Assembly: GCA_902592265.1 (NCBI GenBank)
Contig: CACJDV010000001.1
Coordinates: forward strand, 124,001-188,000
Source of the DNA: an uncultured Pelagibacteraceae bacterium
GTDB taxonomy: Bacteria; Pseudomonadota; Alphaproteobacteria; Pelagibacterales; Pelagibacteraceae
Reading direction: 5' to 3'
DNA length: 64,000 nucleotides
Shown here: piece after piece, positions 10,286-19,918 of the stretch
Position numbering within the stretch: position 1 is the stretch's first letter
Layout of the letters: every line of letters starts with the position of its first letter
Notes under the pieces: generated by a model
Told to the model about the DNA's origin: nothing
The model's input: the letters and a program-made list of their open reading frames with translations, nothing else
Database searches by the model: none
Program-made: the position numbers and the translations under genes

Positions 10286-10462
10286 ATGAATAAAATAACA
10301 ACAATAATAGGTTTGTCATTTGCTGTTTTCTTTTTAATTGGTCTAGCGACCACTCTTACTAGATCAATGATGATTGGTTTTTTGGATGTAATACCAGTCT
10401 ATTTATTAATGGGTGCTGCCATCATAATGATGATTTACGAAGCCTTTTTTGATAAAAGTTAA
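10286..10462 (+). CDS. Small membrane protein, 58 aa, hypothetical (absent from ORF track)
   Basis: ATG at 10286 four bases after amidase stop; translates MNKITTIIGLSFAVFFLIGLATTLTRSMMIGFLDVIPVYLLMGAAIIMMIYEAFFDKS*; two hydrophobic helices. Confidence 0.65.
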   Translation: MNKITTIIGLSFAVFFLIGLATTLTRSMMIGFLDVIPVYLLMGAAIIMMIYEAFFDKS

Positions 10463-10473
10463 ACTATCGTAAA

Positions 10474-11379
10474 TTGAATAATTCGAAAAAAAATTTTTTT
10501 TCATTTTCCTTATTATTTATTCAGCCAATTTTTATGGCTAGTAACCTTGTTGTAGCAAGAGGTGGTGTCGAGTTTGTACCTCCAATATCATTAGCTTTTT
10601 GGAGATGGACACTAGTTTTTTTGATATTATTACCTTTCACATACATAACATTAAAAAAAAATTATAAGGTTATTAAAAAAGAATATAAAAAATTATTTTT
10701 TTTAGGCTCAATGGGATGTGGAGTATGTGGAGCCTTTCCATTTTTAGCAGGTGAGACTACAACGGTGACTAATATGGGAATTATTTACACATCTTCGCCC
10801 GTGTTTATAATTTTGATTTCATACTTTTTTTTTCATGAAAAAATAAATTTTACAAAAATAATTGGATTAATTGCATGTTTAATAGGAGTCTTTACAATCA
10901 TTATAAAAGGAGATTTAAATCTATTAATAAATTTACAATTCACAATTGGTGATTTATGGATGTTAGCTGCCGCTATTGGATGGGCATTATATTCAATTTA
11001 TTTGTTTTACTGGAATTCAGAACTAAAAATTTTTGAAAGATTTACCTTAATATCATTTTTTGGAGCTTTAAGTTTATTACCATTCTATATAGGTGAGGAA
11101 ATATTTTATAAACAGACAGTTTTTATGCCTGAATTTTATTTTTGGGTAATCTTTGCTGCTATTTCGCCAGGAATAATTGCTTTTACACTTTACACTGTTG
11201 CTCAAAAAAAATTAGGTGCGTCTTTAACAGGCTTCACTCTTTACGTTTTTACAGTTTATGGAGCAATTTATGGTTATTTTTTATTTGATGAAAAATTTGA
11301 AAATTATCATTTCATCGGAACAATACTGGTGTTTTTTGGCATATACTTAGCAAAGAAAAAAAATGTTAAAAAAGTTTAG
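10474..11379 (+). CDS. EamA/DMT family permease
   Basis: About 10 hydrophobic segments in two EamA-like halves; TTG start assumed. Confidence 0.85.
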   Translation: MNNSKKNFFSFSLLFIQPIFMASNLVVARGGVEFVPPISLAFWRWTLVFLILLPFTYITLKKNYKVIKKEYKKLFFLGSMGCGVCGAFPFLAGETTTVTNMGIIYTSSPVFIILISYFFFHEKINFTKIIGLIACLIGVFTIIIKGDLNLLINLQFTIGDLWMLAAAIGWALYSIYLFYWNSELKIFERFTLISFFGALSLLPFYIGEEIFYKQTVFMPEFYFWVIFAAISPGIIAFTLYTVAQKKLGASLTGFTLYVFTVYGAIYGYFLFDEKFENYHFIGTILVFFGIYLAKKKNVKKV

Positions 11380-12181
11380 GAATATTTTGTTGTTATTTTT
11401 TCAAATAGTTATTTTTGTCTATTTTTTAATCTTAGTTTTTTTATATTTTTATCAGAGAAATTTATTATATCATCCTAATGAAAATAATTATTCTGGCGAT
11501 CAAATATCAGTCCCTATTGAAAAAGTAAAAATTAAGACAGAGGATAACATTGATTTATTGGGCTGGTTTCACGAAAAAGACTTAGAAAAATATAAAACAG
11601 TTTTATTTTTTCATGGAAATGCCGGTACTCTTGAAAATAGAATTCATAAATTAAACCATTTCCATAAAATGAATGTTAATTTTTTAATAATTGCCTGGAG
11701 AGGGTTTAGTGGTAATAAAGGTAAACCATCTGAGGAAGGTCTTTACAAAGATGGAAGAAGTGCAGTTAATTGGTTATTTAGAAAAGGCGTAAAAGAAGAA
11801 AATATTGTTATTTATGGTGAATCATTAGGAACTGGTGTCGCAACTCACTTGTCACAAAATAAAAATTTTGCTGGCGTCGTACTGGAAACTCCTTTTACTT
11901 CTATGATTGATGCAGCCAAAACGTTTTATCCATATGTGCCTGTAAGTTTATTATTGAAAGATAAATTTGATAATAAAAGTAAAATTGAGAATATAAATGT
12001 CCCAATTTTAATAATGCATGGTGAGGCTGATCAAATAGTTCCATTTTTTATGGGAAAAAAAATGTACGAAAAAGCAAATATGCCAAAATATTCTTATTTC
12101 ACAAAACATGACAATCATATGATGGAGTATGATGAAAACCTTGTTAAAGCCCTTAACTCATTTTTAAAAAGTTTAAATTAA
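11363..12181 (+). CDS. Alpha/beta hydrolase, membrane-anchored (BEM46-like)
   Basis: N-terminal TM, FFHGNAGT, nucleophile GESLGTG, D in HGEADQIVP, H in KHDNHMME. Confidence 0.85.
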   Translation: MLKKFRNILLLFFQIVIFVYFLILVFLYFYQRNLLYHPNENNYSGDQISVPIEKVKIKTEDNIDLLGWFHEKDLEKYKTVLFFHGNAGTLENRIHKLNHFHKMNVNFLIIAWRGFSGNKGKPSEEGLYKDGRSAVNWLFRKGVKEENIVIYGESLGTGVATHLSQNKNFAGVVLETPFTSMIDAAKTFYPYVPVSLLLKDKFDNKSKIENINVPILIMHGEADQIVPFFMGKKMYEKANMPKYSYFTKHDNHMMEYDENLVKALNSFLKSLN

Positions 12182-12230
12182 GCCACAATCTCAACAAATA
12201 TACTTCAAGAATTTAATTTAATAAAAGATA

Positions 12231-12794
12231 ATGAAAAGATTATCTGTTTTGTTTATTGTGTTCTTTGTTTTTACTACCAACGTTTATTCACAAGATGAAT
12301 TTTTTCAACCAGACGATTTATTTCATATAGATCACATGGATTCACATAACAAAGAATTTAGCTTGTATTTTAAAGGTAGAGAAAAATCTATTTTAGCAAG
12401 AGGCGAAAATGAAAATTATATAAATGATTATCCAAAGGATCTTTATATTTATAATCATTTAACAAAGTCCTCTTCACCTCTAATTTCTTATGAGTGGTTT
12501 CCTTCGCAAGCTAAATATCTTTTACAAGAATATGATTTTCCAGTGTTTCCAGATGATTTTGCATATTATTTATTAAAAGACGATAAAACATTAGTATTGA
12601 TTAGCGCCGTGAAAAGTTTAAATGCTAATTTTAAATATGACATCGCCAGTAAAAAACTAGAGCTTTACCCAACCACTGGTAAATTTGACTTTATAATCTC
12701 CTCATTTTCTAAAGATTGTGGTCATTATAAATTTGATGATAATTATAAATGTAATATCTACAAACCTTTGATCTCTAGCAATTTAATCAATTAA
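12231..12794 (+). CDS. Hypothetical secreted protein
   Basis: Signal-peptide-like N-terminus MKRLSVLFIVFFVFTTNVYSQ; no family recognised. Confidence 0.6.
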   Translation: MKRLSVLFIVFFVFTTNVYSQDEFFQPDDLFHIDHMDSHNKEFSLYFKGREKSILARGENENYINDYPKDLYIYNHLTKSSSPLISYEWFPSQAKYLLQEYDFPVFPDDFAYYLLKDDKTLVLISAVKSLNANFKYDIASKKLELYPTTGKFDFIISSFSKDCGHYKFDDNYKCNIYKPLISSNLIN

Positions 12795-13704
12795 TTTGAG
12801 TAAAAGCTTGGGCAAATTTTTCTGCTTCGAACAATTGTAAGTCGTCTTCTTTTTCACCCAAACCTAGCGCAATAATTGGAATTTCATATTTTTTTGCTAG
12901 CGCTAACAAAATTCCTCCCTTGGCTGTACCATCTAATTTTGTCATCACGATACCTGTTATCGGGATGATTTTATTAAATTCTTCGACTTGATTTAATACA
13001 TTTTGTCCTGAAGTTGCATCTAAAACTAAAATAACATTATGGGGTGCATTTGGATCTATTTTTTTTGTGACATTCGCTATCTTTTTATATTCTTCCATTA
13101 AATTTTTTTTATTTTGGAGTCTTCCTGCAGTATCTATCAAAACTTGATCAAAATTATTTTTAATAGCTTCATCCACTGCCTTAAAAGCAACTGAGGCAGG
13201 ATCAGCACCTTGAGATGATTTTACTATTTGAACATCTACTTTACTTGCCCAATTTTCTAGTTGTTCAATTGCTGCGGCACGAAATGTATCTGAAGCTGCA
13301 AACATGACCTTACTGCCGTTGATCTTTAATATCTTTCCTATTTTACCGATCGTTGTTGTTTTCCCAACACCGTTCACACCAGAAATTAATGTTGCATTAA
13401 GCTTTTCTTTTTTTTCAAAAAAGGATTTATTTTCCAAAGGTTTCATCAAAGAAATTATGTATTCTTTTAAAATAGAGTTTATCTCTTTAGATAGATCTTT
13501 ATTTGGGTCAATTTTTTTTCTAGAAATTATTTCTTTTATTTCAGAAGCAGCTTCAACCCCCACATCTGATTGAATTAAAAATTCCTCAATTTTATTTAAA
13601 TTTTCATCATTAATTTCTTTTTTTACAATTATTTCTTTAAGTCCAGATGTAATTGCTGATGCACTTTTCTTAAATCCAATTTTAAATTTGTCAAAAATTC
13701 CCAT
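12787..13704 (-). CDS. ftsY: Signal recognition particle receptor FtsY
   Basis: SRP GTPase motifs GVNGVGKTTTIGKIGK, DTFRAAAIEQL, DTAGRLQ, TKLDGTAKGG. Confidence 0.96.
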   Translation of the reverse strand: MGIFDKFKIGFKKSASAITSGLKEIIVKKEINDENLNKIEEFLIQSDVGVEAASEIKEIISRKKIDPNKDLSKEINSILKEYIISLMKPLENKSFFEKKEKLNATLISGVNGVGKTTTIGKIGKILKINGSKVMFAASDTFRAAAIEQLENWASKVDVQIVKSSQGADPASVAFKAVDEAIKNNFDQVLIDTAGRLQNKKNLMEEYKKIANVTKKIDPNAPHNVILVLDATSGQNVLNQVEEFNKIIPITGIVMTKLDGTAKGGILLALAKKYEIPIIALGLGEKEDDLQLFEAEKFAQAFTQIN

Positions 13705-14528
13705 TATAATTTTATCTTTATTTCTTTAATATCTGAAACAGGTCCTTTCATGTGAATAGAATTATTTTTATCTATAGAAATTGATAACTTTCCAGTTGCA
13801 AACTCTATATCAGTTTTATTTTCTGTAAGATTATTTAATTTACCTGCATATGCTGTAGCACACGCTGCAGTTCCGCAAGCTTTAGTAAGACCAGCTCCTC
13901 TTTCCCAAACTTTTACTTTGATCAAATTTTTATTAGAAATTTGCGCAATTGTTACATTACATTTCTCTGGGAAGATTTCGTGATTTTCTATCTCAGGGCC
14001 AATTTTCTCTATATTAAAATCCTCAATCCTTTTAACAAAAAAGACAATATGTGGGTTACCCACATTAATTGCAGTGCCACCTAAGTACTCATTATTATTT
14101 GTATCAATAATTTTGATATTTAAGTTTTTTGTATCCATTTCTTTTGATAAAGGTATTTCATCCCATTTTAACTTTGCTTTACCAATTTCTGTTGTAACAA
14201 TTTTTTTCTCTAAAATTTCAGATTTTAATTTTCCTGATAGCGTATTCAAAATAATTGACTTGTTATTTTTTTCATTTGAAATCAAATTTGCAACACATCT
14301 AGTTCCATTTCCACATGCTCCAGACTCTCCTCCATCTGAATTAAAAAATCTTAAATTTGCATCTGCAGAACTATCTGACTCAATAAATATTAGTTGATCA
14401 CAACCAATAAAATTTCTGTCACAAATTTTAACTATCTGATCTTTCGTCAAATTGGTAATTTTTTCTCTATTATCAATTATCACAAAATCATTACCCAATC
14501 CGTCCATTTTAAAAGCTTTGATGTCCAT
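13704..14528 (-). CDS. dapF: Diaminopimelate epimerase
   Basis: KMDGLGNDFVIID, SGACGNGTRCVA and TKACGTAACAT catalytic-Cys motifs. Confidence 0.96.
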   Translation of the reverse strand: MDIKAFKMDGLGNDFVIIDNREKITNLTKDQIVKICDRNFIGCDQLIFIESDSSADANLRFFNSDGGESGACGNGTRCVANLISNEKNNKSIILNTLSGKLKSEILEKKIVTTEIGKAKLKWDEIPLSKEMDTKNLNIKIIDTNNNEYLGGTAINVGNPHIVFFVKRIEDFNIEKIGPEIENHEIFPEKCNVTIAQISNKNLIKVKVWERGAGLTKACGTAACATAYAGKLNNLTENKTDIEFATGKLSISIDKNNSIHMKGPVSDIKEIKIKL

Positions 14529-14577
14529 ATATAGTTATTTAACTTATTTATTGACTTTTTGAACCTCTATTATAGTT

Positions 14578-14689
14578 TGTGGCGGTTTCCGCAAAAACAT
14601 TAAATTTGCGGTGTCTTTGGAAACAAAGAGATCGACACTAGTCAGCGAGGGTTCGCCCACTAGTGAGATTACTGCTGTGTGTAATAAAT
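14578..14689 (+). ncRNA. Candidate structured 5' leader RNA of ffh (multi-hairpin)
   Basis: Perfect stems CCGCAAA/TTTGCGG (14589-95/14605-11), GTGTC-TTTG[GAAA]CAAA..GACAC (14611-38), CACTAGT/ACTAGTG (14636-42/14659-65) enclosing GCGA[GGGT]TCGC, and ATTAC/GTAAT (14668-72/14681-85) just before the ATG at 14690. Confidence 0.7.
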
Positions 14690-16048
14690 ATGTTTGAAAA
14701 TTTAACAAATAAATTTGAGGAAGTTTTTTCCTCTCTAAAAAAAGCCCCATCACTTGATGAAAATCAGGTCGATGAAGGATTGAGAGGAATTAGACAAGCT
14801 TTATTAGAAGCTGATGTGTCTCTTGAAGTTGCTAAAGATTTTATTGAAAAGGTTAAACCAAAAGCATTAGGTCAAGAAATTATTAGATCAACATCACCTG
14901 GCGATATGGTGGTAAAAATTGTTTATGATGAATTAGTTAATCTTTTAGGTGAAAAAAATAATGATGTAAATTTAAATGCAGTTCCTCCAGTGCCAATGAT
15001 GCTTGTCGGGCTACAAGGTTCTGGTAAAACAACAACAACTGCTAAACTTGCGAGATATCTAGAGAATACAAAAAAAAAGAAAGTAATGATGGTCAGTTTA
15101 GATATTTACAGACCAGCTGCTCAAGAGCAGTTAAAATCTTTAGGTGAACAAAATAATATATTAACTCTTCCAATAATTGAAGGTCAACAACCTAGTGATA
15201 TTTGTCAAAGAGCAATTAGTGCAGCAAATTTGAATGGAGCAGATATTATCTTATTCGATACTGCTGGTAGAACACAAATAGATTTGCAGATGATGAGTGA
15301 AATTAAACAAATTGAAAATGCCATCAAACCTGCAGAGACGTTTTTAGTAGCTGACTCTCTTACCGGACAAGTAGCTGCATCAGTAGCAAAAGAATTTAAT
15401 AATACAGTAAATTTATCCGGAATTATTTTAACAAGGGCAGATGGTGATGCGAGAGGCGGGGCTGCTGTAAGCATGAAATTTGTTTCGCAGGTTCCAATTA
15501 AATTTTTAGGTATTGGTGAAAAGATCGAAAATCTTGAAGTTTTTCACCCAGATAGAATTGCAAATAGAATTCTTGGGATGGGAGATATTGTTTCTCTTGT
15601 TGAAAAAGCAGCCCAAGATCTTGGGGAAGAAAATATAAAAAAAACAGAAGAAAATTTAAAAAAAGGCCAATTTTCAATGCAAGATTATTTAACTCAACTG
15701 AGACAAATGAAAAAAATGGGAGGGATTGAAGGCATCATGTCTTTCATGCCAGGAGTTTCAAAGGTTAAATCTCAAATGGATGCCGCAGGTATTGATGAGA
15801 GTGTTATTACAAAAAATGAGGCTATAATTTTATCAATGACTAAAAAAGAAAGAGAGAACCCAAAAATAATTGATGGTTCTAGAAAAAAAAGAATTGCTAA
15901 TGGTTCAGGAACTGATCCAGCCACTATCAATAAATTGTTAAAACAATTTAAAATGATGTCTGAAATGATGAAGAAGATGTCAAAAGGAAATCTGAAAGGT
16001 ATGTCTGATAAAGGAATACCTCCAGAATTATTTAATCAATTAAAATAA
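14690..16048 (+). CDS. ffh: Signal recognition particle protein Ffh
   Basis: GLQGSGKTTTTAKLA, DIYRPAAQEQL, DTAGRTQ, TRADGDARGGAA; Met-rich M domain; internal ATG 14690 preferred over listed 14663. Confidence 0.96.
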   Translation: MFENLTNKFEEVFSSLKKAPSLDENQVDEGLRGIRQALLEADVSLEVAKDFIEKVKPKALGQEIIRSTSPGDMVVKIVYDELVNLLGEKNNDVNLNAVPPVPMMLVGLQGSGKTTTTAKLARYLENTKKKKVMMVSLDIYRPAAQEQLKSLGEQNNILTLPIIEGQQPSDICQRAISAANLNGADIILFDTAGRTQIDLQMMSEIKQIENAIKPAETFLVADSLTGQVAASVAKEFNNTVNLSGIILTRADGDARGGAAVSMKFVSQVPIKFLGIGEKIENLEVFHPDRIANRILGMGDIVSLVEKAAQDLGEENIKKTEENLKKGQFSMQDYLTQLRQMKKMGGIEGIMSFMPGVSKVKSQMDAAGIDESVITKNEAIILSMTKKERENPKIIDGSRKKRIANGSGTDPATINKLLKQFKMMSEMMKKMSKGNLKGMSDKGIPPELFNQLK

Positions 16049-16060
16049 AAAGGAGAGTAA

Positions 16061-16603
16061 ATGTTAAAATTAAGATTATCTAGAGGTGGCACAAAAAAGA
16101 GGCCTGTTTATAAGGTTGTTGTAGCCGACAGTCGATTTGCAAGAGATGGTAGATTTATAGAGAAAGTAGGTTTTTTCAATCCATTGTTACCAAAAGAAAA
16201 AAAAGAAAGAATTGGATTGGAGGCTGAGAGAATAAAATATTGGTTGGGTCAAGGTGCACAACCTACAACAAGAGTAGCTAGAATTTTAGGTGAGAATGAA
16301 TTGATGCCTATGCCTGCTAATGGAAATAACCCACAAAAAGCAATTCCAAAAAAAGATAGAAAAAAAGAAGGTTCGGAAGAAACTAAAAAGGAAGAGTCTC
16401 CAAAGGCAGATGCTGCTCCAGCTGGAGATGCTAAAAAAGACGAAGCACCAAAAGCAGAAGCTAAAAAAGACGAAGCACCAAAAGCAGAAGCTAAAAAAGA
16501 CGAAGCACCAAAAGCAGATGCTAAAAAAGACGAAGCACCAAAAGCAGAAGCTAAAAAAGACGAAGCACCAAAAGCAGAAGCTAAAAAAGAAGAGAAGAAA
16601 TAA
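16061..16603 (+). CDS. rpsP: 30S ribosomal protein S16 with long Lys/Glu/Ala/Pro-rich C-terminal extension
   Basis: N-terminus [41 protein letters not shown]; tail of [10 protein letters not shown] repeats. Confidence 0.95.
   Translation: MLKLRLSRGGTKKRPVYKVVVADSRFARDGRFIEKVGFFNPLLPKEKKERIGLEAERIKYWLGQGAQPTTRVARILGENELMPMPANGNNPQKAIPKKDRKKEGSEETKKEESPKADAAPAGDAKKDEAPKAEAKKDEAPKAEAKKDEAPKADAKKDEAPKAEAKKDEAPKAEAKKEEKK
16430..16603 (+). repeat. In-frame 30-bp tandem repeat GCTAAAAAAGACGAAGCACCAAAAGCAGAA, five units plus a partial sixth
   Basis: Five consecutive near-identical 30-bp units (one A->T variant, unit 3), each encoding [11 protein letters not shown]. Confidence 0.95.
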
Positions 16604-16617
16604 AGTAAAGGATATTA

Positions 16618-17304
16618 ATGTTGCAAGCTCAAGTATTTACACTTTATCCAGATATTTTTCCTGGGCCTTTAGGAAAAGGTCTTTACGGAAAAGCAATGTC
16701 TAAAAAATTGTGGAGTTTGAATGTGATAAATATTAGAGATGCAGCTACAGACAAACATAAAACAGTTGATGATACTCCTTACGGCGGTGGAACAGGTATG
16801 TTATTAAAACCTGATGTTTTAGCAAATTCTATTGATCAAAACATAAATAAAGGAGATAGAATTTTGTATCTTTCACCGAAAGGTAAAGTATTTAATCAAA
16901 AACTCGCCCAAGATCTATCATTAGAAAAATCCTTCTCATTAATTTGCGGCCATTTCGAAGGTGTTGATGAGAGAGTATTATCTACAAGAAATATTGAAGA
17001 GATAAGTGTAGGAGACTATGTATTGTCAGGCGGAGAAACTGCTGCGCTAGTAGTGCTTGATAGTGTATTGAGACTTTTACCTGGAGTCTTAGGGAATGAT
17101 AAATCAGCTTCTGAAGAAACTTTTGAAAATGGCCTTTTGGAGTATCCACAATATACCAAACCCCAGATTTGGGAGGAAAAATCAGTTCCAGATGTGTTAT
17201 TATCTGGTGATCACGCTAAAATTAAAGACTGGCGTTTAACTCAATCTGAGGCTATAACACGCGACCGAAGACCAGATTTGTGGCATAAATATAAGAAAAA
17301 TTAA
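16618..17304 (+). CDS. trmD: tRNA (guanine-N1)-methyltransferase
   Basis: [55 protein letters not shown]. Confidence 0.96.
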   Translation: MLQAQVFTLYPDIFPGPLGKGLYGKAMSKKLWSLNVINIRDAATDKHKTVDDTPYGGGTGMLLKPDVLANSIDQNINKGDRILYLSPKGKVFNQKLAQDLSLEKSFSLICGHFEGVDERVLSTRNIEEISVGDYVLSGGETAALVVLDSVLRLLPGVLGNDKSASEETFENGLLEYPQYTKPQIWEEKSVPDVLLSGDHAKIKDWRLTQSEAITRDRRPDLWHKYKKN

Positions 17305-17320
17305 TTTGTTAAATATTAAA

Positions 17321-17896
17321 ATGAAAACAATAGAGGAAATAAACCAAAATAACGTTAAAAAAATTCTTTCAGAAAAAAAGATCCCTGACTTTTTTCCTGG
17401 TGATGTTGTTAAAGTTGGTGTCAGAATTACAGAGGGAAAAAAAGAAAGAATTCAATATTTTGAAGGTGTTTGTATAGCTAAAAAAAGTAGAGACATAAAC
17501 TCCTCTTTTACTGTTAGAAAAATATCTTTTGGAGAAGGTGTTGAAAGAACTTTCCCGTTGTATGGAACTGTTATTGACTCAATCAAAGTAATTCGTTCAG
17601 GAAAAGTAAGAAGAGCTAAACTGTATTATTTAAGAGACAGAACTGGAAAATCTGCGAGGATCGCTGAAAAAATAAGAAAAAAAATTGGTATTGATATTGA
17701 CGTTAAGCCTGAGACTGTTACTGAAGAAAATCTAGCGCCAGCTGAAAAAGAAAGTGCACCAGAATCTGCAAAAGAGGCTACCCCAACTGTAGAGACTATA
17801 AAAGAAGATGCCCCAAAAACAGAGATGAAAAAAGAGGCACCCAAAGCTGAAACTAAAACTGAAAAAAAACTTGAAAATTTACAGGAAAAAAAATAA
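17321..17896 (+). CDS. rplS: 50S ribosomal protein L19 with charged C-terminal extension
   Basis: [46 protein letters not shown]; start chosen at ATG 17321 (track uses 17306). Confidence 0.95.
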   Translation: MKTIEEINQNNVKKILSEKKIPDFFPGDVVKVGVRITEGKKERIQYFEGVCIAKKSRDINSSFTVRKISFGEGVERTFPLYGTVIDSIKVIRSGKVRRAKLYYLRDRTGKSARIAEKIRKKIGIDIDVKPETVTEENLAPAEKESAPESAKEATPTVETIKEDAPKTEMKKEAPKAETKTEKKLENLQEKK

Positions 17897-17907
17897 TTTT
17901 TTTCTCA

Positions 17908-19311
17908 ATGCCTAATACTCTTTACGATAAAATTTGGAACGAACATTTAGTTCATCAGCAAGAAGATGGAACAGCTTTATTGTTTGTTGACAGACACTTA
18001 GTTCATGAAGTTACTAGTCCACAAGCCTTTGAAGGACTAAGAAATTCTAAACGTAAAGTAAGACACCCAAAATTGACATTAGCTGTTGCAGATCATAATG
18101 TTCCCACAACGGATAGGTCAAAAGGTATTTCAGACCATGAGTCTAAAATTCAAGTTGAAACTTTAGAGGCTAATTGTAAAGAGTTTGGTATTAAACTTTT
18201 TGGAATGAGCGATAAGAGACAAGGAATTGTTCATGTCACAGGGCCTGAACAGGGTTTTACGCAACCCGGTACAGTTATTGTCTGTGGCGATAGTCATACA
18301 GCAACACATGGAGCATTTGGTGCATTAGCTTTTGGTATTGGAACTTCAGAAGTAGAACATGTTTTAGCAACTCAAACATTAGTTCAAAAAAAAGCAAAGA
18401 ATTTTAGAATAAATGTCAACGGTACACTTCCATTAGGTGTTACATCAAAAGATGTAATTCTTCAGATAATTGGAAAAATTGGAACTGCTGGAGGAACAGG
18501 ATGTGTAATAGAATATGCAGGTGATCTAATTAAATCGCTTAGTGTTGAGAATAGAATGACAATTTGTAATATGACTATCGAAGGTGGTGCAAGGGCAGGA
18601 TTAATTGCTCCTGATGAAAAGATATTTAAATACTTAGAAGGTAGACCAATGTCTCCCAAAGGAGATGATTGGGATAAAGCATTAGAAAATTGGAAAAGTT
18701 TAAATACTGATGATGGTGCAAAGTTTGACAAAGAGGTAAACCTAACTGCTAATGAAATTTCGCCAATGATAACTTGGGGAACTTCACCTCAGGATGTTAT
18801 TACGATAGATGAAAGAGTACCAAATCCAAAAAATGAGAAAGATGAGGATAGAAAAAACTCTTTAGAACGAGCCTTAAATTATATGGGCTTGAAACCAGAT
18901 ATGGCAGCTAAAGATATTAAAATTGATAAAGTTTTCATTGGGAGCTGTACTAATGGGAGAATTGAAGATTTGAGAGAGGCTGCAAAAATTTTAAAAGATA
19001 AAAAAATTGCCTCTCATGTTCATGCTATGGTTGTTCCTGGATCAGGACTAGTTAAAGAACAGGCAGAACAAGAAGGATTAGATAAAATTTTTGTAAAGTC
19101 AGGATTTGAATGGAGAGAGCCAGGTTGTTCCATGTGTTTAGCTATGAATGCAGATAAATTAAAACCTGAAGAAAGATGTGCCTCTACATCAAATAGAAAT
19201 TTTGAAGGTAGGCAAGGCAGAGGTGGAAGAACCCATTTAGTAAGCCCAGGTATGGCAGCAGCAGCAGCAATATCTGGAAACCTTGATGATGTAAGGAAAT
19301 ACCAAAATTAA
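17908..19311 (+). CDS. leuC: 3-isopropylmalate dehydratase large subunit
   Basis: [54 protein letters not shown]. Confidence 0.97.
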   Translation: MPNTLYDKIWNEHLVHQQEDGTALLFVDRHLVHEVTSPQAFEGLRNSKRKVRHPKLTLAVADHNVPTTDRSKGISDHESKIQVETLEANCKEFGIKLFGMSDKRQGIVHVTGPEQGFTQPGTVIVCGDSHTATHGAFGALAFGIGTSEVEHVLATQTLVQKKAKNFRINVNGTLPLGVTSKDVILQIIGKIGTAGGTGCVIEYAGDLIKSLSVENRMTICNMTIEGGARAGLIAPDEKIFKYLEGRPMSPKGDDWDKALENWKSLNTDDGAKFDKEVNLTANEISPMITWGTSPQDVITIDERVPNPKNEKDEDRKNSLERALNYMGLKPDMAAKDIKIDKVFIGSCTNGRIEDLREAAKILKDKKIASHVHAMVVPGSGLVKEQAEQEGLDKIFVKSGFEWREPGCSMCLAMNADKLKPEERCASTSNRNFEGRQGRGGRTHLVSPGMAAAAAISGNLDDVRKYQN

Positions 19312-19312
19312 C

Positions 19313-19918
19313 ATGCAAAAATTTAACACTTTGAAGAGTATACCAGCGTATTTGCCAATAGTTAATATTGATACAGATATGATTATTCCAAAACAATTTT
19401 TAAAAACAATTAAAAGAACTGGACTAGGCAAAAATTTATTTTTTGAGATGAGATATGACGATCAAGGTAAAGAAATAAATGATTTTGTTTTAAACACAGA
19501 TCCTTACAATAACTCAAAAATTCTAATTGCTGGAAAAAATTTTGGTTGTGGTTCTTCAAGAGAACACGCTCCATGGGCATTATTAGACTTCGGTATTACG
19601 TGTGTGATAAGTTCAAGTTTTGCAGATATCTTTTATAACAACTGTTTTAAAAATGGAATTTTACCAATAATTTTAGATGATGATAAAATTAAAGAACTAT
19701 CAGAGTATGCAAAAAGAAAAGAAGAAATTTTTATAGATCTTAAGGAAGAAAAAGTTATTTTTGGAAATAATGAATTAAAATTTAAAGTAGACTCGTTTAA
19801 AAAAAAGTGTTTGTTAGAAGGATTAGACGATATAGCTCTTTCATTAAAAAAATCTGATAAAATAGAAATTTTTGAAAAAGATTTAAAAGTCAAAAAGCCC
19901 TGGGTGTTTAATGATTAA
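19313..19918 (+). CDS. leuD: 3-isopropylmalate dehydratase small subunit
   Basis: [39 protein letters not shown]. Confidence 0.97.
   Translation: MQKFNTLKSIPAYLPIVNIDTDMIIPKQFLKTIKRTGLGKNLFFEMRYDDQGKEINDFVLNTDPYNNSKILIAGKNFGCGSSREHAPWALLDFGITCVISSSFADIFYNNCFKNGILPIILDDDKIKELSEYAKRKEEIFIDLKEEKVIFGNNELKFKVDSFKKKCLLEGLDDIALSLKKSDKIEIFEKDLKVKKPWVFND

Noticed and set aside
14578-14689. 4.5S SRP RNA (ffs) or tmRNA in the ffh leader
   Set aside because: No GGUCAGG..GGAAGG..AGCAG SRP core and no tRNA-like acceptor or T-arm arrangement; the GAAA-capped stem lacks the SRP internal loops
14544-14753. 69-aa minus-strand ORF over the ffh leader
   Set aside because: Antisense to the structured leader and ffh start; no protein features
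16320-16703. 127-aa ORF rich in [10 protein letters not shown] repeats
   Set aside because: Shifted reading frame of the rpsP 30-bp repeats running into trmD; a repeat whose length is divisible by 3 keeps other frames open too
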